Source: Przewalskia tangutica (lineage: Eukaryota > Streptophyta > Magnoliopsida > Solanales > Solanaceae). Taken from it: 64,000 nucleotides of DNA. Location: positions 58,775,562-58,839,561 of the forward strand of contig CM056736.1 of the NCBI GenBank assembly GCA_029844215.1. The letters run 5' to 3'. Below are positions 48,967 through 60,329 of the stretch, one piece after another. Numbering within the stretch: position 1 is the stretch's first letter; each line of letters starts with the position of its first letter. Both the position numbers and the translations under genes were made by a program. Below the pieces are notes generated by a model that was not told the DNA's origin, did no database searches, and worked only from the letters and a program-made list of their open reading frames with translations.

Positions 48967-50417
48967 TAAGTATAACTTATTCACAATGCACCAAAGTATA
49001 TGTTACTTAATTTATAAGAATTTACGTATGAAGTTTTAAGACTATGGACCTCAAATTTTTAAAAGGTTAAGGGACTTTATTTTTCAAGTTATGGGACTTG
49101 ATTCTTAAAGGAAGAAATGAATTGATTTACAAGTATAGAATACTTGATTTGGAAAGACTTGATTTCTAAAGTTAAGAAGCTTGACAATCTAAGTTAAGAA
49201 ACTGGTTTTCTTAAAAGTTAAGAGACTTGAAGTATTTTGAAAGCTATGTAATTCGATTTGAAAGTATAAGTCTCTTGGTTATAAAAGGAATGAATTTGTC
49301 TTGGACATAAAGAGTTATAACGGCTTTATGGGAAGTTGGTTATAACAACTTTATGGAAGATTAGAAGAATGGTTTTCTTCAGTAATGTAAGCAAAGAAAT
49401 TATTTGAAATAAAGAAGGGCAAATTGTTTTTAAAGGTACCAATTGCTTAAGGTTTCAAAGAAAGAAGTCACTTGATTTAGAAGCCGGTAAATGTATTTCT
49501 AAAAGGTATTGTGACTTGTATTGAAAAGTAGATATGACTTGATACTACGGTTGTTAGTATCTTGGAAGTATTATTTGAAAAAGAGTCATTTTTTAAAAAA
49601 GAGTAGAGGTACGTAGCACGTTGTGTTAAATTCCCGGATTTTACATGACTTTACCGCGTCCCAGATTGGGCCGGACAGTATACCTTTATGGGCAGACTAC
49701 GTGACCTTACCGCGTCCCAGATTGGGCCGGGCAGTATACCTTTATGGGCAAACTATATGACTTTACCGCGTCCCAGATTGGGCTGGACAGTATACCTTTA
49801 TGGGCAGACTATATGACTTTACCGCGTCCCAGGATTGGGCCGGGCAGTATACCTTTATGGGCAGACTATATGACTTTACCGCGTCCCAGGATTGGGCCGG
49901 GCAGTATACCTTTATGGGCAGACTATGTGACCTTACCGCGTCCCGGGATTGGGCCGGTCAGTATACCTTTATGGGTAGACTATGTGATCTTACCGTGTCC
50001 CAGGAATGGGCCGGGCAGTATACCTTTATGGGAAGACTATGTGACTTTATCGCGTCCCAGATTGGGCCGGGCAGTATAGGCGTCCCTCCATAAAGGGCCG
50101 GTTTATGTTATGCAAGGTAAGTAAGTTATATGGTAATGAACTTGACGATTTTTCCTAAGTATGTACGTAAGAAAGTAACTATAACTTTTATTGAAAAATG
50201 GGAAAAGATAATAAGGTACGATTAAGTTCACGTGATGGTAATGACATGGTAGGATCTGGTATGTACCCTTTTTATACTTGCCCCTGTTATTCTTTTGTAC
50301 AGTTATGATTTGTTTACTGTTCCTTATTTTCCGTTCCATATTAAATTTTTGTTATCGACTTCCCGGGGCTGCGTTAAATGTCCGAGTTTAGGTACGATTG
50401 TGGATCCGCGAGCTTAG
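48967..50417 (+). repeat. Element B LTR, second part (after element D)
   Basis: Continues B's LTR after D and its TSD (ATAAA at 19466-19470 and 48962-48966). It contains the GTTATAAC stem-loop at about 49312-49360, a 56-bp minisatellite, and near 50350 the block equivalent to C's 23250-23310. Element G interrupts it at 50417, so whether B is a solo LTR or a full element cannot be decided here. Confidence 0.75.
49647..50078 (+). repeat. 56-57-bp minisatellite in element B LTR (about 7.6 units)
   Basis: Tandem units begin GACTTTACCGCGTCCCAG and end TATGGGCAGACTATAT. Units differ by single bases and by CCCAGATT versus CCCAGGATT. The array opens overlapping frames with a roughly 19-residue period; these are by-products, not genes. 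Confidence 0.95.
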
Positions 50418-52896
50418 TGTTATACCCCGTATTTCCGGAGTATGTACGTGAGGGCGTACGTACGAAAGTCTAGCCTTAAAGTTTAGGCACAAGACATTTT
50501 TTTTTTTGGCACAACTCACAAAACGAATGGTTTTCCGACGAAACGTTTAACAAGACTCGCGTAGGATAAATTCCGGCTATGTCATTTCTAATTTTTGCGG
50601 ATTTTTCCGAGAGACGAAACATTTTGGACCAACAAGAGGGCGACACTTGTCACCCTCTCATTGATGGATGTGGGACGACAATAGGGCCGATTGGAAGGGC
50701 TTGTTTTGTCAAGGAGTTGGTAGGATATTTTGTGTAGTAGATAGAATGGACACTTGCCTAAATCCTCACCCTACACTTGCCTTGCACTTGGCATCATCTT
50801 GGCCATTGGTTGGCCATGGCTTGACCTATAAATACCCCCTTAAGATGAAGAGTTCTTCATCCACAAATTACTTTCAAAGTCTTGAAAATCCTCCCCTCTC
50901 CCTTGTTAGCCTTTTCGTCCAAACACTTCCCCCCTCCCCTTGTGAAGGCCTTGGCCGAAACACCCCCCCCTCTAGCCTAGTAGCCCTAGCCGAAACCTAC
51001 CCCCCCTCCCTTGGTAGAAAAGTTGCCTTCTAGTATTGTTATAATGCCCAAAATACCCTAGCCCAAATCCCTTAGTACTTAGTTGAAGTTGTGAAGAACT
51101 TCTAAGGGTTCTTGGAGCTATCGGAGCGTACAAATTAGGAGCTAAACCTCGCTCAGGATCGACTTTTATCTAGGATATTATTGGGCTTACCGAGGTAAAT
51201 AAACTTATCCTTCTTTTGTAATTAGAGAATACATACTGTAGAAGTATAGGAATAAGTATAAATACTTAGAAGGATATTCTGAGAATAAATTGGTATTATC
51301 ACGATAGAAGGGTATAAAGAATAATAATTGATTGTACTCACATAGAATTTGTTTCTGATGAAGTGTATAACTTACCGGGTAGGGAAGTGCTGCCCAAATT
51401 TCCGTAGAATAGAGAACCCTCTGCTTAGAACTGTTTACAGTACAGTCTAGACGTTGATAGACGTATTTGACTGTTATAGGCTGATTCTCTGCGCGCGACA
51501 TACTCGACTTGGCAGGTGGATTTCGCCGAGAAGGTATGTGATTCTTCCTAAGCATGATATTTTAAAATATATATATATAATGCGGTGAAGCGTACATGTG
51601 TTAACTGAATAATAATTACGGCAATGTCTTTTGACTTAAGCCTGAATAATACTTACGGCAATGTCTTGCGACTTAAGCCTGAATAATAAGGATCTTAAAG
51701 CATTTCCAAAGAATACTGAATCATTTTTTTAACAGAAGAGAAATGTTTGGTTTTTAAACAAAAAGCTTAAGAGTTATACTAGCTTTATGGGAAGTTAGGT
51801 ATAACAACTTAAGAAAGATAAAAAGAAACGGTTTACTTATGTGTTTATAAAAGACTTATATTGATTTCTGGAAAGTATAATAAGATGGTTTGATGAGTAG
51901 ACATAATACTATGGGTGTTAGTGTCTTGTAACGTTTGTGTAAAAGGATATTCTTGTTGTGCTTATGTTGTTTAACGATAAGCTGTTATGTTAGTATTATA
52001 TCACTCACCTCTTGACATGTTCACGGGGTTAGTCGCCTCCGTCTGGGGTAGACTCGGTGATGCAGGACCATGATTCGAGAATACCTCATGCGGGTCAGGG
52101 GACCTACGCGAGCTACGAGAGTTCCAGGTTAGTGTGCGGGGTTATACCTCATGCGGTCTATGTGGCCATGCGGACTACGAGTCCAGGACGATGCCGAGGA
52201 GTAGCTACCCTCGATGCGGGGTCATACCTCATGCGGGCCTATGTGAGTGGCCTATGCGGACTACGGGAGTCCAGGATTAGGCTTGCATAATGATAATATG
52301 GGCGAGTGGCCCTGCTTCGATCATTCGCAGCCTAGAAAAGACACATTCTGATTTACCTATTGTTGCTCTTGTTTATGATGTGGCACTATGTGCGGTTACA
52401 TTGGTTGTTTCGTGCATATTTGTAAAATTGGTTTTAAAGTGATATGATTTCATTTAAGTACTTTCTGATTTCACATACTTAGTACTGTTGTCTTGACCTC
52501 CTTGGGCTGCGTTCATGCCGCAGGTAAGGGCAAGCAGGTGCTAGATCCACATCCTTAGGATCTTTGCTTTGGTGTCAGGAGCTCCATCTTCTCCGGAGGC
52601 TCTACTTTTTGGGTATGATCTCCCTGTATTGTAGATAGTTTTGTACATTCAGGGTATGGCGGGGCCCTGTCCCGCCATAGTTGTTTACTTCCTTAAGTGC
52701 TGTAGTCTGTTATGCGATAAGGATGTAAGCGCTGCGATTTTGGTTTATATATATTATCTTAGAAAGCGACTTTTCTCATATAAAGCGTGTCTAAATTTTC
52801 ATTGATTCATGTCTTGTTTTATATTCTGATTTTCTCGATGTATGACTACTTGGGTGCGGGTAAGGCACGATCCACGGGCCGGGCGAAGTCGTGACA
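50418..52896 (+). repeat. Element G 5' LTR
   Basis: TGTTATACCCCGTATTTCC to GTCGTGACA. It has the TATA at 50827-50834, a C-rich stretch at 50890-51015, the donor-like AAGGTATGTG at 51531, a stem-loop at 51766-51813, and a CG-rich repeat module at 52050-52280. Confidence 0.9.
50827..50834 (+). promoter_or_regulatory. TATA box, element G LTR
   Basis: TATAAATA in GACCTATAAATACCCCC, 410 bp inside the LTR; the sense-oriented version of the family promoter. Confidence 0.65.
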
Positions 52897-52900
52897 AAAG

Positions 52901-52911
52901 TGGTATCGAGC
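52901..52911 (+). other. Primer-binding site, element G
   Basis: TGGTATCGAGC, 4 nt after the LTR, lacking the A of CAG relative to the initiator-Met complement. Confidence 0.8.
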
Positions 52912-53098
52912 GATTAATCCTCGGAAAGTGTCTGAGACCGTATCTAGTAAGTCTTGATTATCGGTGTGTTGTGCACCACACCAATAATCGTGAGGCTATA
53001 GGATATTTAGGATTGGTTTCCATTCTTCTCACTCGAGATCGTGCCTTAGAGCCGTGTTATAAGTTGGACCCTCTAACGTATTCCTTTTACATGTGATT

Positions 53099-54386
53099 AT
53101 GCCTCGCGTAAGGCCGGGCCCGAAGGGCAAAGCGGCCGAAGGAGGCGCTAGTATGACACCGAAGTCACGAGGGCTCGTGCCTAGTCTATACCCGAGCAGC
53201 GAGTTCCACGGCGCCGCCCGGCCAGCGAGACTACGATGCGCGCCTCACGTCCCACGGCTGGGGCGAGGAGTTAAGTACAAGGAGATGGCCCGGCTATTGG
53301 CTAGGATTGTGGCGGACACGAGGATAAATTTGGATCACGTGATTCGATTCCGGATCGTACCGTGGTTCACCCTAGGCGAATAGTTTGAGGCTATGAGATT
53401 TCTGAGTTGTAGCTCGCGAGTTTTACGGGTCGGCGGAGGATGATCCGAGGAGTTCATCCGTCGATTCTGAAGGATCACGCGGGTGATCAAGGCTTCAGAG
53501 ACCGAGTCCGTGACGCCGGTTCTCATCGGCTGCGTGATACCACAGTCGATTGGTTTGATTCGTGGGAGCTTTCCCGGGGAGAGCATGCGCCTCCAGCAGT
53601 ATGGGACGAGTTTTCGGAGGCCTTTCTCACTCACTTCTAGCCTCCATAGATGAGGAAGGCACGGGCCGATAGATTTTTGTTGCTGAGGCAGAGAGGACGC
53701 ACAGTTAGGGAGTACAACGTTGAGTTTGATTCGTTGGCTCGATATGTCCCTGCATTGGTAGCAGATATGGAGGGCGGGGTGCATCGTTACGCCACCGGCT
53801 AGATGATTATATGGCGAGTCTTGTGCGGGTGTGGCTCTTGACCCGAGCATGGATATTACGCATGCGAGCTCGTACGCAGCTGCGAGGCGTAGAGGCCGGG
53901 TTGTGACGGCAGCGAAGAAGACAGGGGCGAGGTCTTTTGGTAGCGGCTATCGTGGTGGCGGCCTCGGCGATCTAGATTTGCACCACGGCCCGGCTGAGCA
54001 ATCTGCACCGTCCGCCGGCCGCGGCCCGAGTATTCGAGGCGGACCCGAGGCCAGGGCGGGCGTCGAGTAGCAGAGTGCGGCGATCGGGACCACCCCACCG
54101 GTGTGGCGATCGCGGTAGATCCCACGGGAGTTGTGGTGCTTTCACGGGAGCTTGTTTCGATTGTGGCGGCGAGGTCACTTTGCGGCTGTCCGACCAAGGC
54201 GGTCGCGATAGTAAGTCACCTCTGGGTTCTTTCGCGGTCTTCTTCATCCCAAGCGATTACTCGCCGGGCGAGGTACTCATGGGCGGCCAGGTCGCGGCGA
54301 GAGGTCGTGGGCGGGTCGATTCTAGCGGTCCTCGAACGCATATATGCCTTGTCCGGCCGGCGGATCGTGAGGCGTCGCTGATGTAA
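53099..54386 (+). pseudogene. gag: Element G gag, frameshifted
   Basis: ATG at 53099 gives MPRVRPGPKGKAAEG, matching the family start. Core pieces are found in shifted frames: RVIKASETESV near 53480, WDEFSEAFLTHF near 53605, and YNVEFDSLARYVPALVADME near 53715. The C-terminal part (54075-54386) includes GACFDCGG, the first half of a zinc knuckle; the expected G-H-x4-C half continues in the next frame. High GC and several frameshifts distinguish it from D's gag. It continues into protease without a clear stop. Confidence 0.75.
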
Positions 54387-54900
54387 ATCCGCAGTACTTT
54401 ATCGGTTTACGGTTATGATGTATGCGCCTTGATAGATCGGGTTCTACTGTCCTATATATCTCCACTTATTGCTAGTAGGATAGGGATAGAGCACGAGTCC
54501 ATAGACCCTTCGAGTAGCTACGCGATGGGTGATTCGGTGGTAGCTCGGCGGGTATATAGGGCTTGTCGGTGACCATATCTGATCGTCGGACCCTGGCGAC
54601 TTGATAGAGTTGGACATGGCCGATTTTAGCGTGATCATGGGCATGGATTGGCTAGCTTCTTGCTACGCCAATGTAGCTGCGAGGAGAAAGTGATGCAGTT
54701 CGGTTTCACGAGGCCGGTTGTTGAGTGGGAGGAACAACAGTATCGTAGAGGTAGGTTTATTTCTACCTCAGGCTAGGAAGATGGTGCGAGAAGGGTACAT
54801 CTACCATCGTTCGTCGGTGTTTGATCACGAGGTCGGTGCCATATTTTGATCGATTCCGATAGTCGAGAGTTCCCAGGCGTGTTTCAGACGACCTCGGGTA
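54387..54900 (+). pseudogene. pol: Element G protease region
   Basis: Frames contain LIELDMADFSVIMGMDWLAS (near 54605-54660), the conserved 'D-M-x-D-F-D-V-I-L-G-M-D-W-L' flap-side block that ends the retropepsin domain of Ty3/gypsy elements. The catalytic D-S/T-G is not visible in a clean frame. It is followed by the linker QARKMVREGY that leads to RT. Confidence 0.75.
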
Positions 54901-55560
54901 TCCCTCACGAGAGGAGATAGAGTTTTGTATCGATGTCTTTGCGGACACTCGGCCTATTTCCATTCGCCATACGAGAATGGCACTGCCGAGTTGAGAGAGT
55001 TGAAGGACCAGGTGAGAGATTTCTTTGGAGAAAGGGCTTCATCAGGCAAGTGTTTCTCCCGAGGCGCCGGTATTGTTCGTGAAGAAGAAGGGCGGGGCCA
55101 GCTGCGCATGTGTGTTGATCTGAGCGGTGAACAAGGTGACCATTAAACGAATACCCTTCCGGGATTGATGATTTGTTCGACGATTGCGAGTGCGAGATGT
55201 TTCTCCAAGATTGATCTGCGATCGGGCTATCATCAGTGCGAGTCGAGGCGTATGTCCCTAGGGCGCATTCCGGACGATGACGGGCATTATGAGTTCAGGT
55301 CATGTCTTTTGGGTTGACCAATGCTCGGCGGTATTCATGGATTTGATGAACCGAGTGTTCAAACCATTTTGGACACGTTTGTGATAGTGTTCATTGATGA
55401 TATCTTGGTTTATTCGCTCAGGCGAGAGCATGCGGAGCATTTGAGGCTGTCTTGTGATTCTCGGGACCCTGATTATACGCCAAGTTTTCCAAATGTGAGT
55501 TTTGGTTAACCCGGTGGCTTTTCTTGGGCATATTGTGGGGCGATGGTATTCGGTGGATAC
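54901..55560 (+). pseudogene. pol: Element G reverse transcriptase (RVT_1)
   Basis: Order of blocks: ELRELKDQVRDFF, GQLRMCVDL, FSKIDLRSGYHQ (first catalytic Asp region), HYEFRS, then VIVFIDDILVYS at about 55381-55412. FIDD at 55390-55401 is the catalytic motif (Y/F-x-D-D). Next comes REHAEHLRL, as in all Ty3/gypsy RTs. Several frameshifts separate the blocks. RT before integrase assigns the element to Ty3/gypsy. Confidence 0.85.
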
Positions 55561-56150
55561 GGCCAAGATCGAAGCGATCGAGGACTTGGCCTGAACTACT
55601 ACTCAGCGAGGTTCGCGATTTTACGGGCCTTGCAGTTATTATCGGTTCGTAGAAGTTTGCTTCTATCTACGCACCATTGACTAGGTGACTCGGAAGGCGG
55701 CTAAGTTTTGATGGACTGATGCGTGTGGCGGGGTTTCGATTCTTTGAAGGAGGCGGCGGCCGCCCCGTTCTTACTCTTCGGAGGACGAGACGGTTATGTT
55801 GTGTATTGTGATGCGGGCATCGGGTGGGATGTGTGTTGATGCGGCGGGGTAGAGTTATAAGCGTCACGCATCCGACAACTTAAGAAACACGAGAGGAACT
55901 ACCCGCGTGATTTGGAGTTAGCGTGGTGATTCACGCTTTGAAGATCCGGAGGCACTATTTGTATGGGGTTCACGTGGATATTTATCTGGACCACAAGAGC
56001 CTCGGTATATCTTCACGGAGGAGGTGAACTTACGGCGAGGCGGTGGTTAGAGTTGCTTAAGGATTACGATGTTGATATCTGTACCACGGGAAGGCGATGT
56101 TGTGCGAGATGCTCTTAGTCGTAGGTCGATGGGAGCCTATCGGATGTGCA
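55561..56150 (+). pseudogene. pol: Element G RNase H region
   Basis: Frames show CDAGIG-like sequence near 55810 broken by frameshifts, VYLDHKSL-type wording near 55985 (LSGPQEPRYIFT in the shifted frame), then LELLKDYDVD-type sequence near 56050. The end is marked by VVRDALSRRSMGA (about 56097-56136), the standard 'N-V-V-A-D-A-L-S-R' end of Ty3/gypsy RNase H. Confidence 0.75.
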
Positions 56151-57034
56151 GCAGAGAGGAGGACATGGTTCGTGATTTGCATCGATTAGCGAGCCTTGGT
56201 GTCCATTTGATTAATTACGATAGCGATGGGGTTCGAGTTCGTGAGGTTGCCGAGTCTTCCATCGTCGAGGTGAAGAGCGGCGATTTGAGGATCGGTTTTG
56301 ATTCGGTATCGTGTCTGGCTCTTCGTGAGGAAGGGTCGCGAGGTAGCACGATGGGGTGCTAAGGTTTGAGGCGAGTTGTGTGTTCGGATGTTTGAGGACT
56401 TGGCGAGTTCTTGGGAAGCACACAGCGCGTTACTCTATCCATCCGTCGGTCGACCAGATGTACCACGACCTTAGATCGTGTATTGGTGGGATGACTTGAA
56501 GAGGGGCGTTGCGAGTTCGTAGCTCGGTGCGTGTTGTCGGAGGTAAAGATAGAGCACGAGGCACGGTGGATTATTGCGAGCGATAGAGATCCCGCACGGA
56601 AGTGGGAGGTGATCAACATGGACTTTATCACGAGGTTACCTCGCACTCGGAGGAGACATGATTCTATATGGGTTATCGTCGGCGGTGTGAAATCAGCCCA
56701 CTTTCTTCCGTTAGGGCGACTTTTGGGCTGAGGATTATGCGGACTTTACATCAGAAGATCGTCATCGCATGGAGTCCCGATTTCAATCATATCGACGAGG
56801 AGCCCGGTTCTGGCTAACAGAGGTCCTTCGAAGGGTTTAGGGGCGGTGAGCACGATCGCATTCCATCCTGAGAGCAGACGGACGAGCGAGCGCACTATCG
56901 GACTCTTGAGGATATCTGCGAGCTTTGTGTTATTGACCGAGGGTAGCCGGAGGATCATTTGCCTCTAGTTGAGTTCGCGTATAATAATAGCTACCACTCC
57001 AGTATTCAGATGACGCCTTATGAGGCCTTGTATG
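56151..57034 (+). pseudogene. pol: Element G integrase, truncated by element H
   Basis: The HHCC-type N-terminal zinc region is suggested by EAHSARYSIHP near 56410. The core contains KWEVINMDFITRLPRTRR and HDSIWVIVGGVKSAHFLP at 56599-56715 (first catalytic Asp in MDF), then HGVPISII. It ends with the block IQMTPYEALY at 57005-57034, where H begins after GTATG. The C-terminal part and any chromodomain would lie beyond H, outside the window. Confidence 0.85.
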
Positions 57035-57654
57035 TGTCACGACCCGAACCCGGGCCCGTGACTGGTGCCTTACCCCGGGCACCCAAGTGATACAACATCA
57101 GAGAAAATCAGCGGAAATAAAATATAAACATGAAACAAGATATATGATCATAAAACAGGCCAACCAAACGGTTACCTTCCCATAAAGTATATATATACAA
57201 CTCTTTCAACACGGATAGTTTAATCCTTTTTACAAACCCTGCCCACAACAGTACTACAGACCACTAAGAGTTACAACAACCATGACGGGACAGGGCCCCG
57301 CCATACCCCTGAATGTACAAGAACCTACAACTCAGGGAACACATACCGAAGAATAAGCCTCAGGAGAAGCGGAGCTTCCCAATCTGTTGGCGTGATCCTA
57401 GGCGAGGATCAACTACGGTGTACTCCTACTGCGGCATGAGCGCGGCCGAAGAGGTCGATCTACAACGGTACCAAGTATGGCGAAAATCGTAAATGAAATC
57501 ATAACAGTCTATATAAAAAGAGACATGTATGATAACAAAACTACGATTCCTGACATAAGCGATCATGTCAAGTCAGGGACTCACGCCCTCAAGTCATCAC
57601 TCAAATATAACCCGGGAATTTAACGGCCGCATGCCCCGACATCCCACCTCGGTA

Positions 57655-57995
57655 TAAGCATGGCCATGGAACCATCCCAATGGAAGCATACCCGTCGCCA
57701 CACATCGTGTCGGTATGTCGAAAGGAAATATCGGATAACAATCGAAATGGAAGCGTACTCGTGGGCACCCATCGTGTCGGTATGTCCAAAGCGAATAACA
57801 AGATAACGATCAAAATGGAAGCATACTCGTGGGCCACCCATCGTGTCGGTATGTCCATAAGGAAACAACAAGACAACAATCCCAATGGAACCATACGTGC
57901 GCCACGCGCGTGTCGATATGTCGAGAGGAAACAACTGAGCGAAGAATCAAATGGAACCATACGTGCGCGCGCATCGTGTCGATATGTCCAAAGCG
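57655..57995 (-). repeat. 62-bp minisatellite in element H 3' LTR (5-6 units)
   Basis: Units contain AATGGAAGCATACTCGTGGG and CATCGTGTCGGTATGTCCAA; the reverse complement of element C's array. Confidence 0.9.
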
Positions 57996-59893
57996 ATTAG
58001 CATAAATAACACTATCAGCGAGAGGCGTGCGGTGGAATTCTCCGTCACTGCCAAGCGTCCAAGTAAGTTCTCAACGGATAGCGGCCCTCGGCGAGAAGCG
58101 GTAACAGAGATACAACACTTGCGACAAAGGATATCACAACAAGCATAGGCAAGTTCAACAATTTCATAGACTTATATTTTATTACAACAATTCGGGTTTT
58201 AACCCCAAAGTACTACATACATTAACTCTTTTTTAAAGGATCCGTTCCTTTCACAAAGTCACATAATACCGTAGTATAAAAATAGAGTGACTATCTTTTA
58301 AGTAAACCAAAATACTTCCCTTTGTAAAATCAAGTAACAACATTATTTTCCAAACGTTCAAGTTTGCCTAATTTCAAATGCTCAAGTTTCTCATTTTAGA
58401 AAGGTTTCATAACTCATAGTCTTAATCTCTTTTAAAACAATTGAGTAACATATGTATTATATGTGAGTCGTTTATTCTTGTTTACAACAATCTTATTCTG
58501 ACCATGATCTAGGAAATGTAATACAATTTTGTCTTATCTTAGCTTACATGCGGATGGAGGTTTCTCTGGTTTTAATAACAATTAGTTATTTGTCAATACA
58601 CTTTCCTTTATTAGCGCTGCTGTGGTTTGCTCGACACTCATTCTCATTTCCGAAATCAGTAAAACATTATTCTTTTTAAAACCAAGTACTCATTACTCGC
58701 GAATGAGGTTACACAACACTTTTAACAAAATGTTAATAACCAAGTAAAACAAGTTAAGTCTCTTATCTTTCAAGATCAAGTCTCTTAACTTCTACAATCA
58801 ATAAACCAATCTTTTACCTACATAGAGTCGTTATAACTAACTTCCCATAAAGCTATTATAACACCCTATGTTTTAAACCAACCAACTCATTTAGCAGATG
58901 TACGTCTACCGTACTACATAGTTTACAACACATCATGCTAGAAAGGATAGGAAGAGGTTCACATACCTCGCGACGATTATCGACAATAAGAAAAACGCTC
59001 CACGATCTTGTAACGGCTAGCCTTTTCCACTCTTCAGTAGAATACGCTACTCGTAGTACTTCCACCTATAAGGCCACGGCGTCTATTAACTTCTAACATG
59101 CGGTTCCATATTCTCTGAAAAATTCGCGGCCTCCCCACATGCCGCGTAAATCTCCTCTATCGAGTAGCTACCAAGCCAACGAGGGTTATCGTCTAACGGA
59201 CGTATACAATTCTACTATCTGAGAATACCACACAGTCTCTGCCAATCTGATCTATGTAATTCTGATTCGATTCTCTTCTTTATATTGGGCTTAAGTCAAA
59301 AGACATTGCCGCAAAGTATGTTCATTCTATATATAGTATACTTCAACTATATATTCCTACAACATGTAATTTCCAATTACAATAAGGGGGACAAGATTAT
59401 TTACCTCGATAAGCCCAAAATTATCCGAGATAAAAGTCGATCCTGAGCAAGGTTTAGCTCTACTCAGTGCGCTCAATCCGCTCCAAACAACCCTTAGAAG
59501 TTCTAACCAACCTACTTAAATACTTCAACCAACATGAAGATTTCCTTAGGGTTTCGGTTTGAGACTAAAAGGACAAAAGGTAGTATTTCCGGGCTCTACG
59601 TATAGAGGTAACTTTGGGAATACTATAAGGTATTTGGGCTAAAGTATTTTGGGCATTATAACAATACTTGGAAGACAACTTTCTACCAAGGGGTACCTCT
59701 GCCACACTACTAGGAGGGGAGGAACCTCTCGGCCACGGGGGGCCTCACGAAAAAGGGGAGGATGGGTGCTCTCGGCCAAGGCCACTAGGGAGGAGGGTGT
59801 GTTCTTGGGCGAGAACACAACACCAAGGGGGGAGGAGGAGGGCTCTCAAGACTTAGAAGTTTTTGGATGAAGAAGTCTTCAAGCTTAGGGGGG

Positions 59894-59901
59894 TATTTAT
59901 A
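59894..59901 (-). promoter_or_regulatory. TATA box, element H 3' LTR
   Basis: TATTTATA on plus within GGGGTATTTATAGG. The 5' LTR equivalent lies past the window. Confidence 0.55.
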
Positions 59902-60003
59902 GGAAAACCAAAGGCCAACCAATGGCCAAGATCAAGCCATGTGCAAGGCAAGTGTAAGGCCAAGATCAAGCCAAGTGCACCCTAACCCTACTCCACAAAA
60001 CAT

Positions 60004-60060
60004 GGCACAAAACAAGGCACAAAACAAGGCACAAAACAAGGCCAAAACAAGGCACAAAAC
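60004..60060. repeat. 12-bp tandem repeat (AAAACAAGGCAC), about 5 units
   Basis: Short array inside element H's 3' LTR. The related LTR D has a single AAAACAAGGCA at the same place (30765), so it is a local expansion. Confidence 0.85.
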
Positions 60061-60329
60061 GTGAACCAATCGGCCACCCTTGACCGCCCACTAGAGGGTG
60101 ACAAGTGTCGCCCTCTCGTTGGTCTAAAATGTTTCATCTCTCGGAAAAATCCGCAAAAATTCTAAATGACATAGCCGGAATTTTCCCTTCGCAAGTTCTG
60201 TAAAACGTTTCGTCGAAAAACGACTCTAACCGGGTGTTGTGCACAAAATTCGATCCAATGCCTAACTTTAAGGCTCAAATTTTCTACGTACGTCCTTACG
60301 TACATACTCTGGAAATACGGGGTATAACA

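Larger units (their letters stand above)
50418..57034 (+). mobile_element. Element G: Ty3/gypsy retrotransposon with full gag-pol order, 5' part
   Basis: 5' LTR 50418-52896, PBS, then gag, PR, RT, RH and IN in Ty3/gypsy order. CTTAG at 50413-50417 is the presumed TSD. Element H interrupts it at 57034 within integrase. The rest lies beyond the window. This is the only member here with reverse transcriptase, and is a model for the autonomous partner of A, C, D, F and H. Confidence 0.88.
57035..60329 (-). repeat. Element H 3' LTR
   Basis: TGTCACGACCCGAACCCGG to GGGGTATAACA. Includes a 62-bp minisatellite, TATA at 59894-59901 (minus), a 12-bp tandem repeat at 60004-60060 and G-runs at 59690-59840. 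Confidence 0.92.

Noticed and set aside
49744..50093. Two overlapping plus-strand frames with a 19-residue repeat
   Set aside because: By-product of the 56-57-bp minisatellite in B's LTR; two frames are open at once.
53857..54386. GC-rich segment with many open frames on both strands, a possible bacterial insert
   Set aside because: Order and residues match the gag C-terminus and knuckle of element G; the GC richness is that of G's coding part.
57601..58000. Repeat-containing frames on both strands in element H (also 63252-63592)
   Set aside because: Minisatellite artefact; present in both LTRs and several frames.
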